This document shows positions 5,850-13,124 of a stretch of DNA of 15,173 bases, one piece after another. The position numbers were made by a program, and so were the translations under genes. Position 1 is the first letter of the stretch; every line of letters begins with the position of its first letter. The stretch lies in contig CAJYHH010000105.1 in the NCBI GenBank assembly GCA_913773825.1, positions 1 to 15,173 on the forward strand. The letters are read 5' to 3'. The notes below the pieces were generated by a model. That model saw only the letters and a list, made by a program, of their open reading frames with translations, was not told the DNA's origin and searched no databases. Origin of the DNA: Candidatus Sericytochromatia bacterium. GTDB taxonomy: Bacteria; Cyanobacteriota; Sericytochromatia; UBA7694.

Positions 5850-7715
5850 GTGCGAATCTTTGCTTCTACTACCTTAACACTGGTGTCTGCTGCGCTGCTT
5901 ACCCTGCCTGTAAAAGCTGATTTAGCATCTAATTTGCGTCATGCTCCAGCGAAGCCTGATGGCCTGATCTCCGTCAGTACAGATTATGAATCCTGGCGCT
6001 ATTTCCTGACGCGTAAACCGTTTGCCGAGATGTATGGTCAGGCCCTTAAAGAGATTGCGCCTGATCTGGAAAAACACCTGGGCATGAGCTTTCAACGTGA
6101 TTTAATGCCGATGCTCGGTACTCATCTCAATCTCGCAATTTATGAGGATGAGATCCGTTCTGGTAAAGAAGTTCTGCCGCTGTTGTTTATTTTTGATCTT
6201 AAAAACACACAGGGTTATTCTAAGCTGTTGCAGCGCTTTCGCGATCTGGCTGCCAAAGATAAATCTAAAAAGTTGATTGAAACAAAATATCGCGGGATTC
6301 CGGTTTATGGTTTTTCAAGCGTGCGCCGTACTGAGGGGGTTCCTTATATGGCGTTGTCTGGCAGAACCTTATTGTTTGGCAGTAAAAATCTGGTTTTAAA
6401 AGCAATTGACAGCGGTCAGGGTAAAAGCCCCCCTGCATTGAGCGATAGCCGGTTTAAAGTGGCGCATGATTCGTTGCGGGCTCAAAAAATTTGGGCTTAT
6501 ATTAATCCCGAAAACGTCTCTACGTTTTTTGAAGTGACGGCTAAAACCTCAAAAGACAAAGTCAAACTTGACCAAGAAGATGCCCAATTGATTGAAAATC
6601 TGGACCTTTACGATAGTTTGGGGATTGGCATGGATCTGAATCGCAATGGCTTATTTTTTAAAACCGTTGCTCGGATTAAAGAAAACGGTGGTGATATTCA
6701 GAAGCGCGAGTTAATGCAGGACTTTATCAGGCTCTGGAACGACCCCAATGCGCCGATGCGTCAGCTACTTCATGCCAGTCCTGCTCAGCCGATGTTATTT
6801 GCTGGCTTTAACGGCCTTCAATTAATGGACCAGTCGATGATGCTGTTTAGTGCTGCAGAACCAGATGGTGAAGCCATGATGGCGGATATCGGCAAAGCGT
6901 TTACTCACTTGACCCAGCTCGATTTTCGTAAAGATGTTCTGCGTTATTCTGATGGTCGTAGCGGCATAGCCGTTTTTTATCCGGAAAACACCAAAGTCTT
7001 TGACCGTCCTCCGCAGATGGTTTTTTATCTGGGTGTCAAAGACAATGCGGCCTTTCAGCAAGTTTTAGCTCAAAAGCTCCAGCTTAATCTGGGGCCAGCT
7101 GATCTCAGTAAACCCAATCAACCTGATCAAGTGATCAGTTTTGCAAAACAACCAACTGCCAACTACGAAGGGTACCCGCTCTATATCGCCGATAATAACC
7201 AGACGATTCAGACGCTGAGTGAGTCTTTGTTTATGCGGCCCGCTTATACCCATGTAGGCGATGTCTGGCTATTTGCCAGCAATCCAGATGCCCTAAAAGC
7301 TGGAATTGACTATCTCAAAGGCAAACGCCGCAGTTTATTAGACAATAGTTATTTTAAACAACTGACCCAGCGTTATGGCATTCAGGCTAACGGTGGAATG
7401 ATGTATATCGATTTAGCGACAGCTCACCAACTGATCGAGTTTTTAGGAGGTGAAGACTCAGAAGTCAAAGCCTTAAAGCCCACACTCAGCGCCTTTAAAT
7501 CGATTGTGGCAGGTGGTCGTTTTCAGGGCAATATCGCTGAAGGCATGATGATTGTGGATATCGACATGGATAAAGTGAATTTTGAGCTGCTTAGCAAGTT
7601 TTTTAATCAAAAAGGCCGGATTATAAGTGATCCCACTCGCCGTCGCCCCAATAATCAGCCTGCAACGCCTAAGCCGAGTCCCCAACCGCAATTGCCGCAT
7701 CAGATTGGCCTATAA
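5850..7715 (+). CDS. DUF3352-domain secreted protein
   Basis: The 621-residue protein begins at GTG 5850 with AAGAGG ten bases upstream and has a clear Sec signal peptide (RIFASTTLTLVSAALLTLP, likely cut after VKA at residue 23). The mature protein matches the DUF3352 pattern, a large alpha/beta repeat family best known from cyanobacteria: PAKPDGLISVSTDYESW at the start, LGTHLNLAIYED, LPLLFIFDLKNTQGYSKLL, YRGIPVYGFS, ALSGRTLLFGSKNLVLKAID, and a repeat of the same theme later (YEGYPLYIAD, DVWLFASNPDALKAGIDYL). The protein thus appears to contain two related halves. The function of the family is unknown. A Pro-rich tail (about 594-621) follows. Export to the periplasm is likely. It is transcribed alone, with minus-strand genes on both sides. 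Confidence 0.85.
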   Translation: MRIFASTTLTLVSAALLTLPVKADLASNLRHAPAKPDGLISVSTDYESWRYFLTRKPFAEMYGQALKEIAPDLEKHLGMSFQRDLMPMLGTHLNLAIYEDEIRSGKEVLPLLFIFDLKNTQGYSKLLQRFRDLAAKDKSKKLIETKYRGIPVYGFSSVRRTEGVPYMALSGRTLLFGSKNLVLKAIDSGQGKSPPALSDSRFKVAHDSLRAQKIWAYINPENVSTFFEVTAKTSKDKVKLDQEDAQLIENLDLYDSLGIGMDLNRNGLFFKTVARIKENGGDIQKRELMQDFIRLWNDPNAPMRQLLHASPAQPMLFAGFNGLQLMDQSMMLFSAAEPDGEAMMADIGKAFTHLTQLDFRKDVLRYSDGRSGIAVFYPENTKVFDRPPQMVFYLGVKDNAAFQQVLAQKLQLNLGPADLSKPNQPDQVISFAKQPTANYEGYPLYIADNNQTIQTLSESLFMRPAYTHVGDVWLFASNPDALKAGIDYLKGKRRSLLDNSYFKQLTQRYGIQANGGMMYIDLATAHQLIEFLGGEDSEVKALKPTLSAFKSIVAGGRFQGNIAEGMMIVDIDMDKVNFELLSKFFNQKGRIISDPTRRRPNNQPATPKPSPQPQLPHQIGL

Positions 7716-7757
7716 GCTCTTTTGATTCTTCAATACAGTGAGCCGTCTAAGCAAATA

Positions 7758-7809
7758 CAGTATCTGGAATCGCAGCAGATAGAGAACTTTTGATTTTAGA
7801 TACTGCTGC
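7758..7809. repeat. two mutually exclusive inverted repeats in a convergent gap
   Basis: CAGTATCT (7758-7765) pairs with AGATACTG (7798-7805), and GCAGCAG (7772-7778) pairs with CTGCTGC (7803-7809). The two right arms overlap by three bases, so only one stem can form at once. There is no T-run, so this is not an ordinary terminator. The gap 7716-7889 holds no gene that I can see. Confidence 0.45.
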
Positions 7810-7889
7810 CTATTTGGCCATGTTTGAAGATCGCAGTTTATTTGCGGTTGAGATAATCGGTTAAGCTAAAGGATTTAGTTGTCAGAGAC

Positions 7890-8219
7890 TTAGGACGCTT
7901 TTTTAGGCGGTTGCTGCATCAGTGGCCGCTCAAAATTGCCCTGAATCACGTCATTGCCCGGCTGTAATTCGCCTTCATAATTCGCAGCCGTTTGCTGATC
8001 AACTCGCGTAATCTGGTCAAGACGGAGTTTGAGTCCGTCTTCCATAATCAAGAACTCTTCCTGACCTTCAACCGTAATGTCTTTAATCCGGCCGATGTTG
8101 ACCTGCTCGCCACCTTCGCTGTTAAAGGCAACTTCAACGCGCAATTTACGTACAGCGGCGTCTTCTAAAATATCGTGAAAATCACAGCTAATGGGTTGAT
8201 AATGATTTTGTTCAGTCAT
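7890..8219 (-). CDS. rof: Rof-like Rho-binding antiterminator
   Basis: The 109-residue product matches the Rof (YaeO) family over residues 7-73: YQPISCDFHDILEDAAVRK, then INIGRI-type strands (VNIGRIKDI), EEFLIMEDG and LKLRLDQITRV. E. coli Rof has YQPINCDDYD.LE at the same place and RLDKI near its end. Rof binds the RNA-binding region of transcription termination factor Rho and inhibits termination. E. coli Rof is about 85 residues; this one adds a polar C-terminal tail (74-109: ELQPGNDVIQGNFERPLMQQPPKKAS region). The start is supported by GGAGG nine bases upstream (8229-8233). It lies 171 bases downstream of arsA in the same direction, with a hairpin between. The gene symbol is given by homology only; the action on Rho is inferred. 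Confidence 0.75.
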   Translation of the reverse strand: MTEQNHYQPISCDFHDILEDAAVRKLRVEVAFNSEGGEQVNIGRIKDITVEGQEEFLIMEDGLKLRLDQITRVDQQTAANYEGELQPGNDVIQGNFERPLMQQPPKKAS

Positions 8220-8333
8220 GAGTAAAAGCCTCCAGATTCTTTTAAGTCCAGCATAACGAAGGGACTAAACAGAACTAAAGACTTTGAACAGCTAATTGAT
8301 ATGGCTTTGATTGAGCTTTGAGAGCTTTGCATA

Positions 8334-8385
8334 CTGTGGGCTAGAAAATCTGCTCTTCAGAGTTCCTCGCCTCTAGCGCCCACAG
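8334..8385. repeat. long hairpin between arsA and rof
   Basis: CTGTGGGC (8334-8341) pairs with GCCCACAG (8378-8385), and the stem continues with TAGA (8342-8345) against TCTA (8372-8375) after a two-base GC bulge. A small inner stem CTCT/AGAG closes part of the loop. On the minus strand it begins 5 bases after the arsA stop. No U-run follows in either direction, so it may protect the arsA mRNA 3' end or act in the rof leader. The rest of the gap contains several CTTTGA repeats (8282, 8305, 8316). Confidence 0.4.
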
Positions 8386-8390
8386 ATGCC

Positions 8391-9548
8391 CTATTTAAAC
8401 CTGATCTGCAGTTCGCCGTTTTTGAAGTCAGCGCCAATCGGTTCAAGTAACGCTAAAGTATTGGGCAAAATAATTGAACGACGGACATTGCCGATGGTCA
8501 GAATCAGCTCGTCGCCTTTTTTACGCAGATCAAAGCGATTGACTTCAAAAGCAGGGAAGCGACGTTTAAGCAGGTAAGTATCCCCTTCTTTGACCACTTC
8601 TTGAATTTTGCCTTTAAAGAAGATATCTGTTGGATCTTTGTCGCCAAAGGCTAGCTTGCCAATGGTTTCAAGATGAGCCAGACCCACAATTTCACCAGTG
8701 GCCATTAAGGGCAGACTTAAAATCGGCATGGGCGCAAATGAAGTTTGGGTCTGCTCAATATAGCCTTGTTGCTGTTTCTGAAGGCCCTTTAAAAACTCTG
8801 AGTCTTCAACGTTTTCAACCACGCGATTCAGCATTACAGCATCAACGTTATAGCCAAACAGCGAAAAATAAGTAAAGGAGCGTAAAGCTTCTTTTAAGAC
8901 CATTTTTTCAGGCGTCATGACTACGCGAATTGAGCTTTGCTGGGGGTCAAGCAAACGTTTTTGTACACGTGCAACACCGGCAAATAAAGTCTCAAGTGAT
9001 TTGCTAATGGCATGAGTGGGAATGCTCAGCGCTGTTTTAATCACAGGCTGAAAAATACCCGCCCCTTTAATTGAGACCTGGAACATATGTTCTAAGTACC
9101 AGTCAATCACGTCGGGCATGGAGATCAATCGAATAGTTTCGCCAGTAGGAGCGCAGTCCAGAATGATTAAATCATATTTGCCGGACTCGGCTTTTTCATC
9201 AAGATGCAGCAAAGAACAGACTTCTTCCATGCCAGGCATCACGGCCAATTCATCTGCAACCACATCCTGAAAGCCCTGGGTCACAAGCAAAGCACTCAGA
9301 GAGGTCTGGAGTTCGCCCCAATAGCGCTGAATATCTTTTAGGACATTGACTTCCATGGCCCAGAGATTTTCGGCTACTGGTGTGGGTTCGGCCTGTAATT
9401 GCATATCAAAAGAATCAGAAAGAGAGTGAGCGGGATCGGTGCTGATCACCAGCGTGCGGTAGCCCAGGCGAGAGGCTCTGAGAGCGGTTGAGGCTGAGAG
9501 GGTGGTTTTGCCCACGCCGCCCTTGCCCGTATAGAGTAAAATGCGCAT
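8391..9548 (-). CDS. arsA: ArsA/Get3-family ATPase with C-terminal HSP20-like domain
   Basis: The 385-residue protein carries a deviant Walker A loop GKGGVGKTT (8-16), the STDPAHSLSDSF switch segment (36-47) and the Walker B-type switch DCAPTGET (131-138). These define the ArsA/Get3 branch of SIMIBI ATPases. The last 65 or so residues (FDLRKKGDELILTIGN, RRSIILP, GELQIRF) match the ArsA_HSP20 beta domain usual in cyanobacterial-type members. Family members either drive arsenite efflux (with ArsB) or, as Get3/TRC40, deliver tail-anchored membrane proteins. No arsB, arsR or arsC is nearby, so an arsenic role is not supported by context. No CxxC zinc-dimer motif is visible. The start at 9548 (MRILLYTGKGG) is chosen because the P-loop must lie near the N-terminus; an upstream extension in frame would overlap the divergent glycosyltransferase start. 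No clear ribosome binding site is seen. Confidence 0.9.
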   Translation of the reverse strand: MRILLYTGKGGVGKTTLSASTALRASRLGYRTLVISTDPAHSLSDSFDMQLQAEPTPVAENLWAMEVNVLKDIQRYWGELQTSLSALLVTQGFQDVVADELAVMPGMEEVCSLLHLDEKAESGKYDLIILDCAPTGETIRLISMPDVIDWYLEHMFQVSIKGAGIFQPVIKTALSIPTHAISKSLETLFAGVARVQKRLLDPQQSSIRVVMTPEKMVLKEALRSFTYFSLFGYNVDAVMLNRVVENVEDSEFLKGLQKQQQGYIEQTQTSFAPMPILSLPLMATGEIVGLAHLETIGKLAFGDKDPTDIFFKGKIQEVVKEGDTYLLKRRFPAFEVNRFDLRKKGDELILTIGNVRRSIILPNTLALLEPIGADFKNGELQIRFK

Positions 9549-9579
9549 ATTATTCGCAATCTTTGTACAAGGTACTTCT

Positions 9580-9608
9580 ATTGTATCGGCCTCCAACCCC
9601 ACCGGCAA
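9580..9608 (-). promoter_or_regulatory. sigma70-type promoter for arsA
   Basis: On the minus strand TTGCCG (plus coordinates 9603-9608) and TACAAT (9580-9585) are separated by exactly 17 bases. They match the -35 and -10 consensus at four and five of six bases. Transcription would start near 9573, about 25 bases before the arsA ATG. The -35 box touches the glycosyltransferase start codon on the other strand. Confidence 0.45.
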
Positions 9609-10513
9609 TGCATCCCAAATATCCTGGCTTAGACAGCCACTCTGTTCTGCCGATCACAAAACCAGCCGCTGTACTGGTTCACTATCGCCAAGCCGCGCTG
9701 ACGGCTCGGTGTCTGGACAGTTTGTTGACTCATTGCCCTAGTCTAAAAGCGATTTATATTGTTGATAATAGCCCAGGTGATGGCTCGCTAACTGAGCTTC
9801 AGGAGCAGTTTAAGGATTTACGCGTACGCTGGCTGCCTCAAACGGGCAATCTGGGTTTTGGGGCTGGCTGTAATGCCGGCATCAAAGCGGCTTTGGCTGA
9901 ACAGATGGACGCGGTGCTGCTGATTAATAATGATGCATGGGTTGAACAGGATATTATCAGGCGCTTTGCGGATGCAAGTCTGGAATATGCTCATCAAGCT
10001 TTGCTGACAGGCTGTATTTATGAGCCTGATGGTCAGATCTGGTACGCAGGTGGTGAGTTTTCACTCTATACAGCCAGGGCTGAACACCATCATCAAATGC
10101 TGAGCCAGTCTCAATCAACAGATTTTGCCAGTGGTTGTCTGATGTGGTTGCCACTTCCGCTAATCAACGTGATTCAGGGCTTTGATCCAGAGTACTTTCT
10201 CTATATTGAAGACGTTGATTTAAATCTCAGAGTCAGTCAGGCGGGCTTTAAAATTGTTTGTTTGGCGGATATCAGCATTCGACATGCGGCATCTTCAAGC
10301 ACTGGGGGCCGAGCCAGCGAGACGTCTGTTTATTATCAGAACCGCAATCGCTGGCTTTTGCTGCGTCGACACGGAAAAATCAGGCACTGGCTGGTTTTTG
10401 TGCCTTTTTATTTGCTGGGATTTGCTAAACGTCTGCTATCAGGACAGGCTCGAGTTAGTTTTGCTGCGCTTTGGGATGGCCTGTTGGGTCGCTGGGGCCA
10501 GCGTAAAGTCTGA
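9608..10513 (+). CDS. family 2 glycosyltransferase (rhamnosyltransferase-like)
   Basis: The 301-residue protein is a GT-A fold family 2 glycosyltransferase. It shows AAVLVHYRQAALTARCLDSL near the N-terminus, IVDNSPGDGS (51-60), the GNLGFGAGCNAGI loop (80-92) typical of the rhamnosyltransferase/WcaE-like group, LLINNDAWVEQD (104-115) where NND replaces DXD for metal and sugar-nucleotide binding, ASGCLMWLP (154-162), and GFDPEYFLYIEDVDLNLR (181-198) containing the probable catalytic acidic pair. IRHAASSSTGG follows. No signal peptide is present; a hydrophobic segment near 252-264 may lie at the membrane face. It should add a sugar to a cell-surface polysaccharide or lipid-linked glycan on the cytoplasmic side. 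The acceptor is unknown, and no other glycan genes are next to it. ATG 9608 fits the domain start, although no ribosome binding site is evident; the frame is open further upstream but only antisense to arsA. Confidence 0.85.
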   Translation: MHPKYPGLDSHSVLPITKPAAVLVHYRQAALTARCLDSLLTHCPSLKAIYIVDNSPGDGSLTELQEQFKDLRVRWLPQTGNLGFGAGCNAGIKAALAEQMDAVLLINNDAWVEQDIIRRFADASLEYAHQALLTGCIYEPDGQIWYAGGEFSLYTARAEHHHQMLSQSQSTDFASGCLMWLPLPLINVIQGFDPEYFLYIEDVDLNLRVSQAGFKIVCLADISIRHAASSSTGGRASETSVYYQNRNRWLLLRRHGKIRHWLVFVPFYLLGFAKRLLSGQARVSFAALWDGLLGRWGQRKV

Positions 10514-10547
10514 GCGCTTAAGCGCAAAAGTGTGAGCGCGTAAGCGG
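10514..10547. repeat. palindrome and imperfect tandem copy after the glycosyltransferase gene
   Basis: GCGCTTAAGCGC (10514-10525) is a perfect 12-bp palindrome directly after the TGA. GAGCGCGTAAGCGGC (10534-10548) is an imperfect second copy. CGCTTA of the first can also pair with TAAGCG of the second. No T-run follows, so it is at most a weak or Rho-related 3' end signal. Confidence 0.4.
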
Positions 10548-10584
10548 CGTGATCTGCATGACAATGGTGCTGTGATGCCGTCTG

Positions 10585-10614
10585 TTGACGCTGCTTTAAC
10601 CTCTTTGCCATAAT
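10585..10614 (+). promoter_or_regulatory. sigma70-type promoter of the barrel-FecR operon
   Basis: TTGACG (10585-10590) and CATAAT (10609-10614) each match the consensus at five of six bases and are 18 bases apart. Transcription would begin near 10621, about 26 bases before the ATG at 10647. This is the best plus-strand promoter in the window. Confidence 0.6.
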
Positions 10615-10646
10615 ACCTGTCGAGATCACCGCAAAGGACGTAGCCC

Positions 10647-11600
10647 ATGATCAAAGCAGGCACTCTTGCCCTCCTTTCGCTCTGTCTGGGAGTGTCGGTT
10701 TCCCTGAGCGCCATGGCCCAGGACAATACCGCAGAAGAACCCACACCGCAGGAATCCGAAGAGCCGGAGCTGCCCGAAGATCAGCTTGTTCCGCCCGAGG
10801 ACGACCCGAATTTTAAACCTGACCCGAATGTGCCCTTAGAAGAAGACTTTTTACGTATGCGTCCGGTTGATAATCCGCTTTATTGGCGCGTTGAGCTGCG
10901 TGAGCAGGCTGGCTGGACCAATAACGTCGATCAGTTAGCCAATGCAAATGCCTCAGTTAACAATCGCCTGACTTTAACCGGGCTGGTGCGTTATACCTGG
11001 CCGACTCAGACTCAGATTTTGCTGCGCAGCCAGGCCCTGTTATTTAACTACTTTAACGTGACTGAACGCGATCAGTTTTTAGCGATTCCGCTTTCGGTTA
11101 CGGGCTCACAGTGGTTTGGCAATCAGCTTAATCTGTATGCGGGCTATATCCCAATTTTTTCAAGTTCAATTGGCCGTACTGACGGTGTTCAGCGCTTAGA
11201 TCATGACGTGATGGCAGGTGCAGCCTGGTATCAGCCGATTGACGGTGGGCATATGCTCTTTGGTGGGTATCAGTTTGATTATCTGCATGCAGAAGTCGAC
11301 AGCTTCAGAAACATGGGGAATCTGTTCTTTGGTGGTTATCGCCATCGTTTTCGCGATGATTTGTTTGCCTTTGCTGATCTGCGCGTTCAGCCCAGAGGCT
11401 ATACCAATACCCCTGAGTTTCTTGACGAAATCCGTGCAGGTGGCGGTTTAGCGCTGCAGTGGCATGTGTTTAGACCTTGGTTGATTCTCGAAGCGCGCGG
11501 CGACTATAATCAGATTGTCAACTTCACAACACCTGAGCGGAGTGCCGGTATCTTTTCGTTTGGCATTAACCTGATTTCTGCGATCCAATCAGATAGCTAG
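10647..11600 (+). CDS. predicted outer-membrane beta-barrel protein
   Basis: The 317-residue protein starts at ATG 10647 with AAAGGA eight bases upstream. The signal peptide IKAGTLALLSLCLGVSVSL ends at SAMA, with cleavage predicted after A24. The mature N-terminus (25-70) is a very acidic, Pro-rich linker (PQESEEPELPEDQL, PPEDDPNFKPDPN). From about residue 78 the sequence alternates aromatic, hydrophobic and polar residues in roughly 10-residue strands (YWRVELREQAGW, LTLTGLVRYTW, QILLRSQALLFNYF, QLNLYAGYIPIF, GHMLFGGYQFDYLHAEV, NLFFGGYRHRF, ALQWHVFRPWLILEARGDYNQIV, GIFSFGINLISAI). This is typical of an outer-membrane beta-barrel of about 10-12 strands. It lacks the usual C-terminal aromatic residue of a BAM signal. 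No named family is recognised. It is 13 bases upstream of the FecR-domain gene, and the two are probably co-expressed. Confidence 0.75.
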   Translation: MIKAGTLALLSLCLGVSVSLSAMAQDNTAEEPTPQESEEPELPEDQLVPPEDDPNFKPDPNVPLEEDFLRMRPVDNPLYWRVELREQAGWTNNVDQLANANASVNNRLTLTGLVRYTWPTQTQILLRSQALLFNYFNVTERDQFLAIPLSVTGSQWFGNQLNLYAGYIPIFSSSIGRTDGVQRLDHDVMAGAAWYQPIDGGHMLFGGYQFDYLHAEVDSFRNMGNLFFGGYRHRFRDDLFAFADLRVQPRGYTNTPEFLDEIRAGGGLALQWHVFRPWLILEARGDYNQIVNFTTPERSAGIFSFGINLISAIQSDS

Positions 11601-11613
11601 AGGGGTAAGACAT

Positions 11614-12426
11614 ATGGGAACTCAAACACTTAAAAAATTTATGACTATCGGTATTGCCGCTTTTACACTCGGCTTGACCTGTATGCCTGATGGCTGGACC
11701 GCCAGCACAGCCCGTGTGGCCTGGGTCTATAATCAAGTTCAGGTAACGCGCGGGGGCCGTTGGGTTGGCGCTGGTAACGGCACGGTTGTCGCTAGCGGCG
11801 CTTATGTGCGCACCGGCAATAACTCTCGCGCTCAGGTGCATTATGCTGACGGTACGGTGATGCGTTTAGGAGCCCGTTCAGTGGCGCGTGTGCGTGAAGC
11901 GCGCGCCAAACAGGTTCAGGTCCATCGAGGCAAAGCCTATTTTAAAGTCAAGCCCCAGCAGCAGCAGATGAAAGTGCGCACCCGCAATTCAGTTGCAACA
12001 GTTTTGGGTACTGAATTTGTTGTTGAAATTAAAGAACTGGGTAGCAAACAAGGGCTGTTTGGCCCTCGTCTGCAGGTCGGGGAGCAACAGCTGGCTCAGA
12101 ATATGGGTGATACTGTTACGCAGATTACAACACTTGAAGGCACCGTGGGTGTCAGTGGTCCCAATGGTGGATCGATGATTGAGCTGACTCAGGGCATGAC
12201 TACTTTTGTCGGTGAGAATTTTATTCCTCAGCCGCCCCAGCAGATCGATCTTGAAAACTTTGAAGAGTCGCAAAAAGATCTGATGCTGGAAGAAGACGTT
12301 GCAACCGGTGATCTGGGCCCCGATAATCCAGCTGCGCGGACCACGATTCAGCAGAACACACCGGGTGCTCAGGGCACTCAGGACACTTCTCCGACAACCG
12401 GTAATCTGGAGCTGATTATTAAATAA
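11614..12426 (+). CDS. secreted FecR-domain protein
   Basis: The 270-residue protein has an N-terminal signal sequence (KKFMTIGIAAFTLGLTCMP, cut near residue 30) and a FecR domain over about 34-200: VQVTRGGRWVGAGNGTVVASGAYVRTGNNSRA with its parts, YADGTVMRLGARS, the VHRGKAYFKV strand, and VRTRNSVATVLGTEFVVE (121-138), then TTLEGTVGVSG and LTQGMTTFV. Classical FecR is an anti-sigma factor with a cytoplasmic N-terminal domain and one membrane segment; here there is a signal peptide and no sigma factor gene nearby, so the domain works in the periplasm or at the surface. A disordered acidic C-terminal tail (205-270) rich in Asp, Glu, Gln and Pro follows. AGGGG eight bases upstream supports the ATG. 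It is paired with the preceding barrel gene. Confidence 0.85.
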   Translation: MGTQTLKKFMTIGIAAFTLGLTCMPDGWTASTARVAWVYNQVQVTRGGRWVGAGNGTVVASGAYVRTGNNSRAQVHYADGTVMRLGARSVARVREARAKQVQVHRGKAYFKVKPQQQQMKVRTRNSVATVLGTEFVVEIKELGSKQGLFGPRLQVGEQQLAQNMGDTVTQITTLEGTVGVSGPNGGSMIELTQGMTTFVGENFIPQPPQQIDLENFEESQKDLMLEEDVATGDLGPDNPAARTTIQQNTPGAQGTQDTSPTTGNLELIIK

Positions 12427-12444
12427 AGCAGTACAGCTAGAGCT

Positions 12445-13083
12445 GTGTGGATTCAACGCTGCCAGCTCTGCCTGAGACGTGCCGAAACGGTGCTCTGCGC
12501 CAGCTGTTGGCTGCAGATTGTCCCGCTGGATTATTCAGAACAAAGTTTAACCCTGGCCCTTACCACTGGTAGGGGCCTTGCGCATGTTTGCTATGCGGCA
12601 TATGCCTCACCTTTAAAACAGATGCTGTATCAGGTTAAATATCATTCTGCTCAAAAGCTGGCTTATGCTTTGGGCGTTGAGCTTGGGCGCTGGTATCGCA
12701 GCCGTTGGCCTTTACCGGATTTATTGGTGCCCGTGCCCTTACACTCTACCCGTTTAGCTGAGCGCGGTTATAACCAGGCTGAAGAGCTTGCCCGTGGCAT
12801 GGGTAAAGCTTTAAATCGACCTTGCTGTAATTTACTTGAGCGCTCTCAAAACACACCTGCTCTCCATGCGCTAACGGCTGAAGAGCGTAAACAGGTTCTT
12901 CAACAGGCTTTTGTATACAAGCTCGAAGCTGAAAGAAAATTAAACAGCCGTATACTTTTAGTCGATGATATTCTGACAACGGGCAGTACGCTAAGCAGCG
13001 CGGCGCTTTGTCTTGAGCCAGTTACAAAAAGAATTGTCTCAATTTCGCTGGCACGTGCATTGATCGCAGACCCCTTGCTTTAA
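12445..13083 (+). CDS. comF: ComF-family phosphoribosyltransferase-like protein
   Basis: The 212-residue product has the layout of ComF. There is an N-terminal zinc finger with C6, C9, C18 and C21 (CQLC...CASC), a LLVPVPLHSTRLAERGYNQAEELA segment beginning near residue 93 (family hallmark PVP-H--R---RG-NQ), and the PRPP-binding loop LLVDDILTTGST (171-182). ComF is needed for DNA uptake in naturally competent bacteria and probably acts on single-stranded DNA at the cytoplasmic face; it interacts with PriA in some species. Similar proteins occur in non-competent bacteria, so competence is only suggested. The start is GTG 12445, needed to keep the first CxxC; only a weak AGAG precedes it. The fecR-like stop TAA (12424-12426) is in the same frame 18 bases earlier, so the gene probably relies on translation of its upstream neighbour. 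Confidence 0.9.
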   Translation: MWIQRCQLCLRRAETVLCASCWLQIVPLDYSEQSLTLALTTGRGLAHVCYAAYASPLKQMLYQVKYHSAQKLAYALGVELGRWYRSRWPLPDLLVPVPLHSTRLAERGYNQAEELARGMGKALNRPCCNLLERSQNTPALHALTAEERKQVLQQAFVYKLEAERKLNSRILLVDDILTTGSTLSSAALCLEPVTKRIVSISLARALIADPLL

Positions 13084-13113
13084 GGCGTATAAGATGGTAA
13101 TCATAATGTATAC

Positions 13114-13119
13114 AGGAGG
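13114..13119 (+). promoter_or_regulatory. strong ribosome binding site of the 48-codon ORF
   Basis: AGGAGG lies five bases before ATG 13125 and is the strongest ribosome binding site in the right third of the window. Its first base is the last base of a TGTATACA palindrome (13107-13114), so a protein bound there would also cover the site. A TATAAG -10-like hexamer at 13088-13093 has no matching -35 box. Confidence 0.7.
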
Positions 13120-13124
13120 AACAA

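Noticed and set aside
8391..9548. An arsenic resistance operon around arsA
   Set aside because: No arsB, arsC, arsD or arsR is present in the window, and the neighbours are a Rho inhibitor and a glycosyltransferase. The family also includes Get3-type proteins.
9488..9607. A longer N-terminus for the glycosyltransferase, open in frame upstream of 9608
   Set aside because: The extra codons are antisense to the arsA P-loop region and encode a Cys/Arg/Pro-rich stretch unlike family 2 glycosyltransferases, which begin close to the AVLVHY strand.
9549..9608. An N-terminal extension of arsA to 9608
   Set aside because: It would put 20 unrelated residues before the P-loop and overlap the promoter-like TTGCCG-N17-TACAAT. 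ATG 9548 places GKGGVGKTT at the usual position.
11614..12426. Classical FecR anti-sigma factor
   Set aside because: There is no cytoplasmic N-terminal sigma-binding region and no sigma factor or TonB receptor gene nearby; the N-terminus is a signal peptide.
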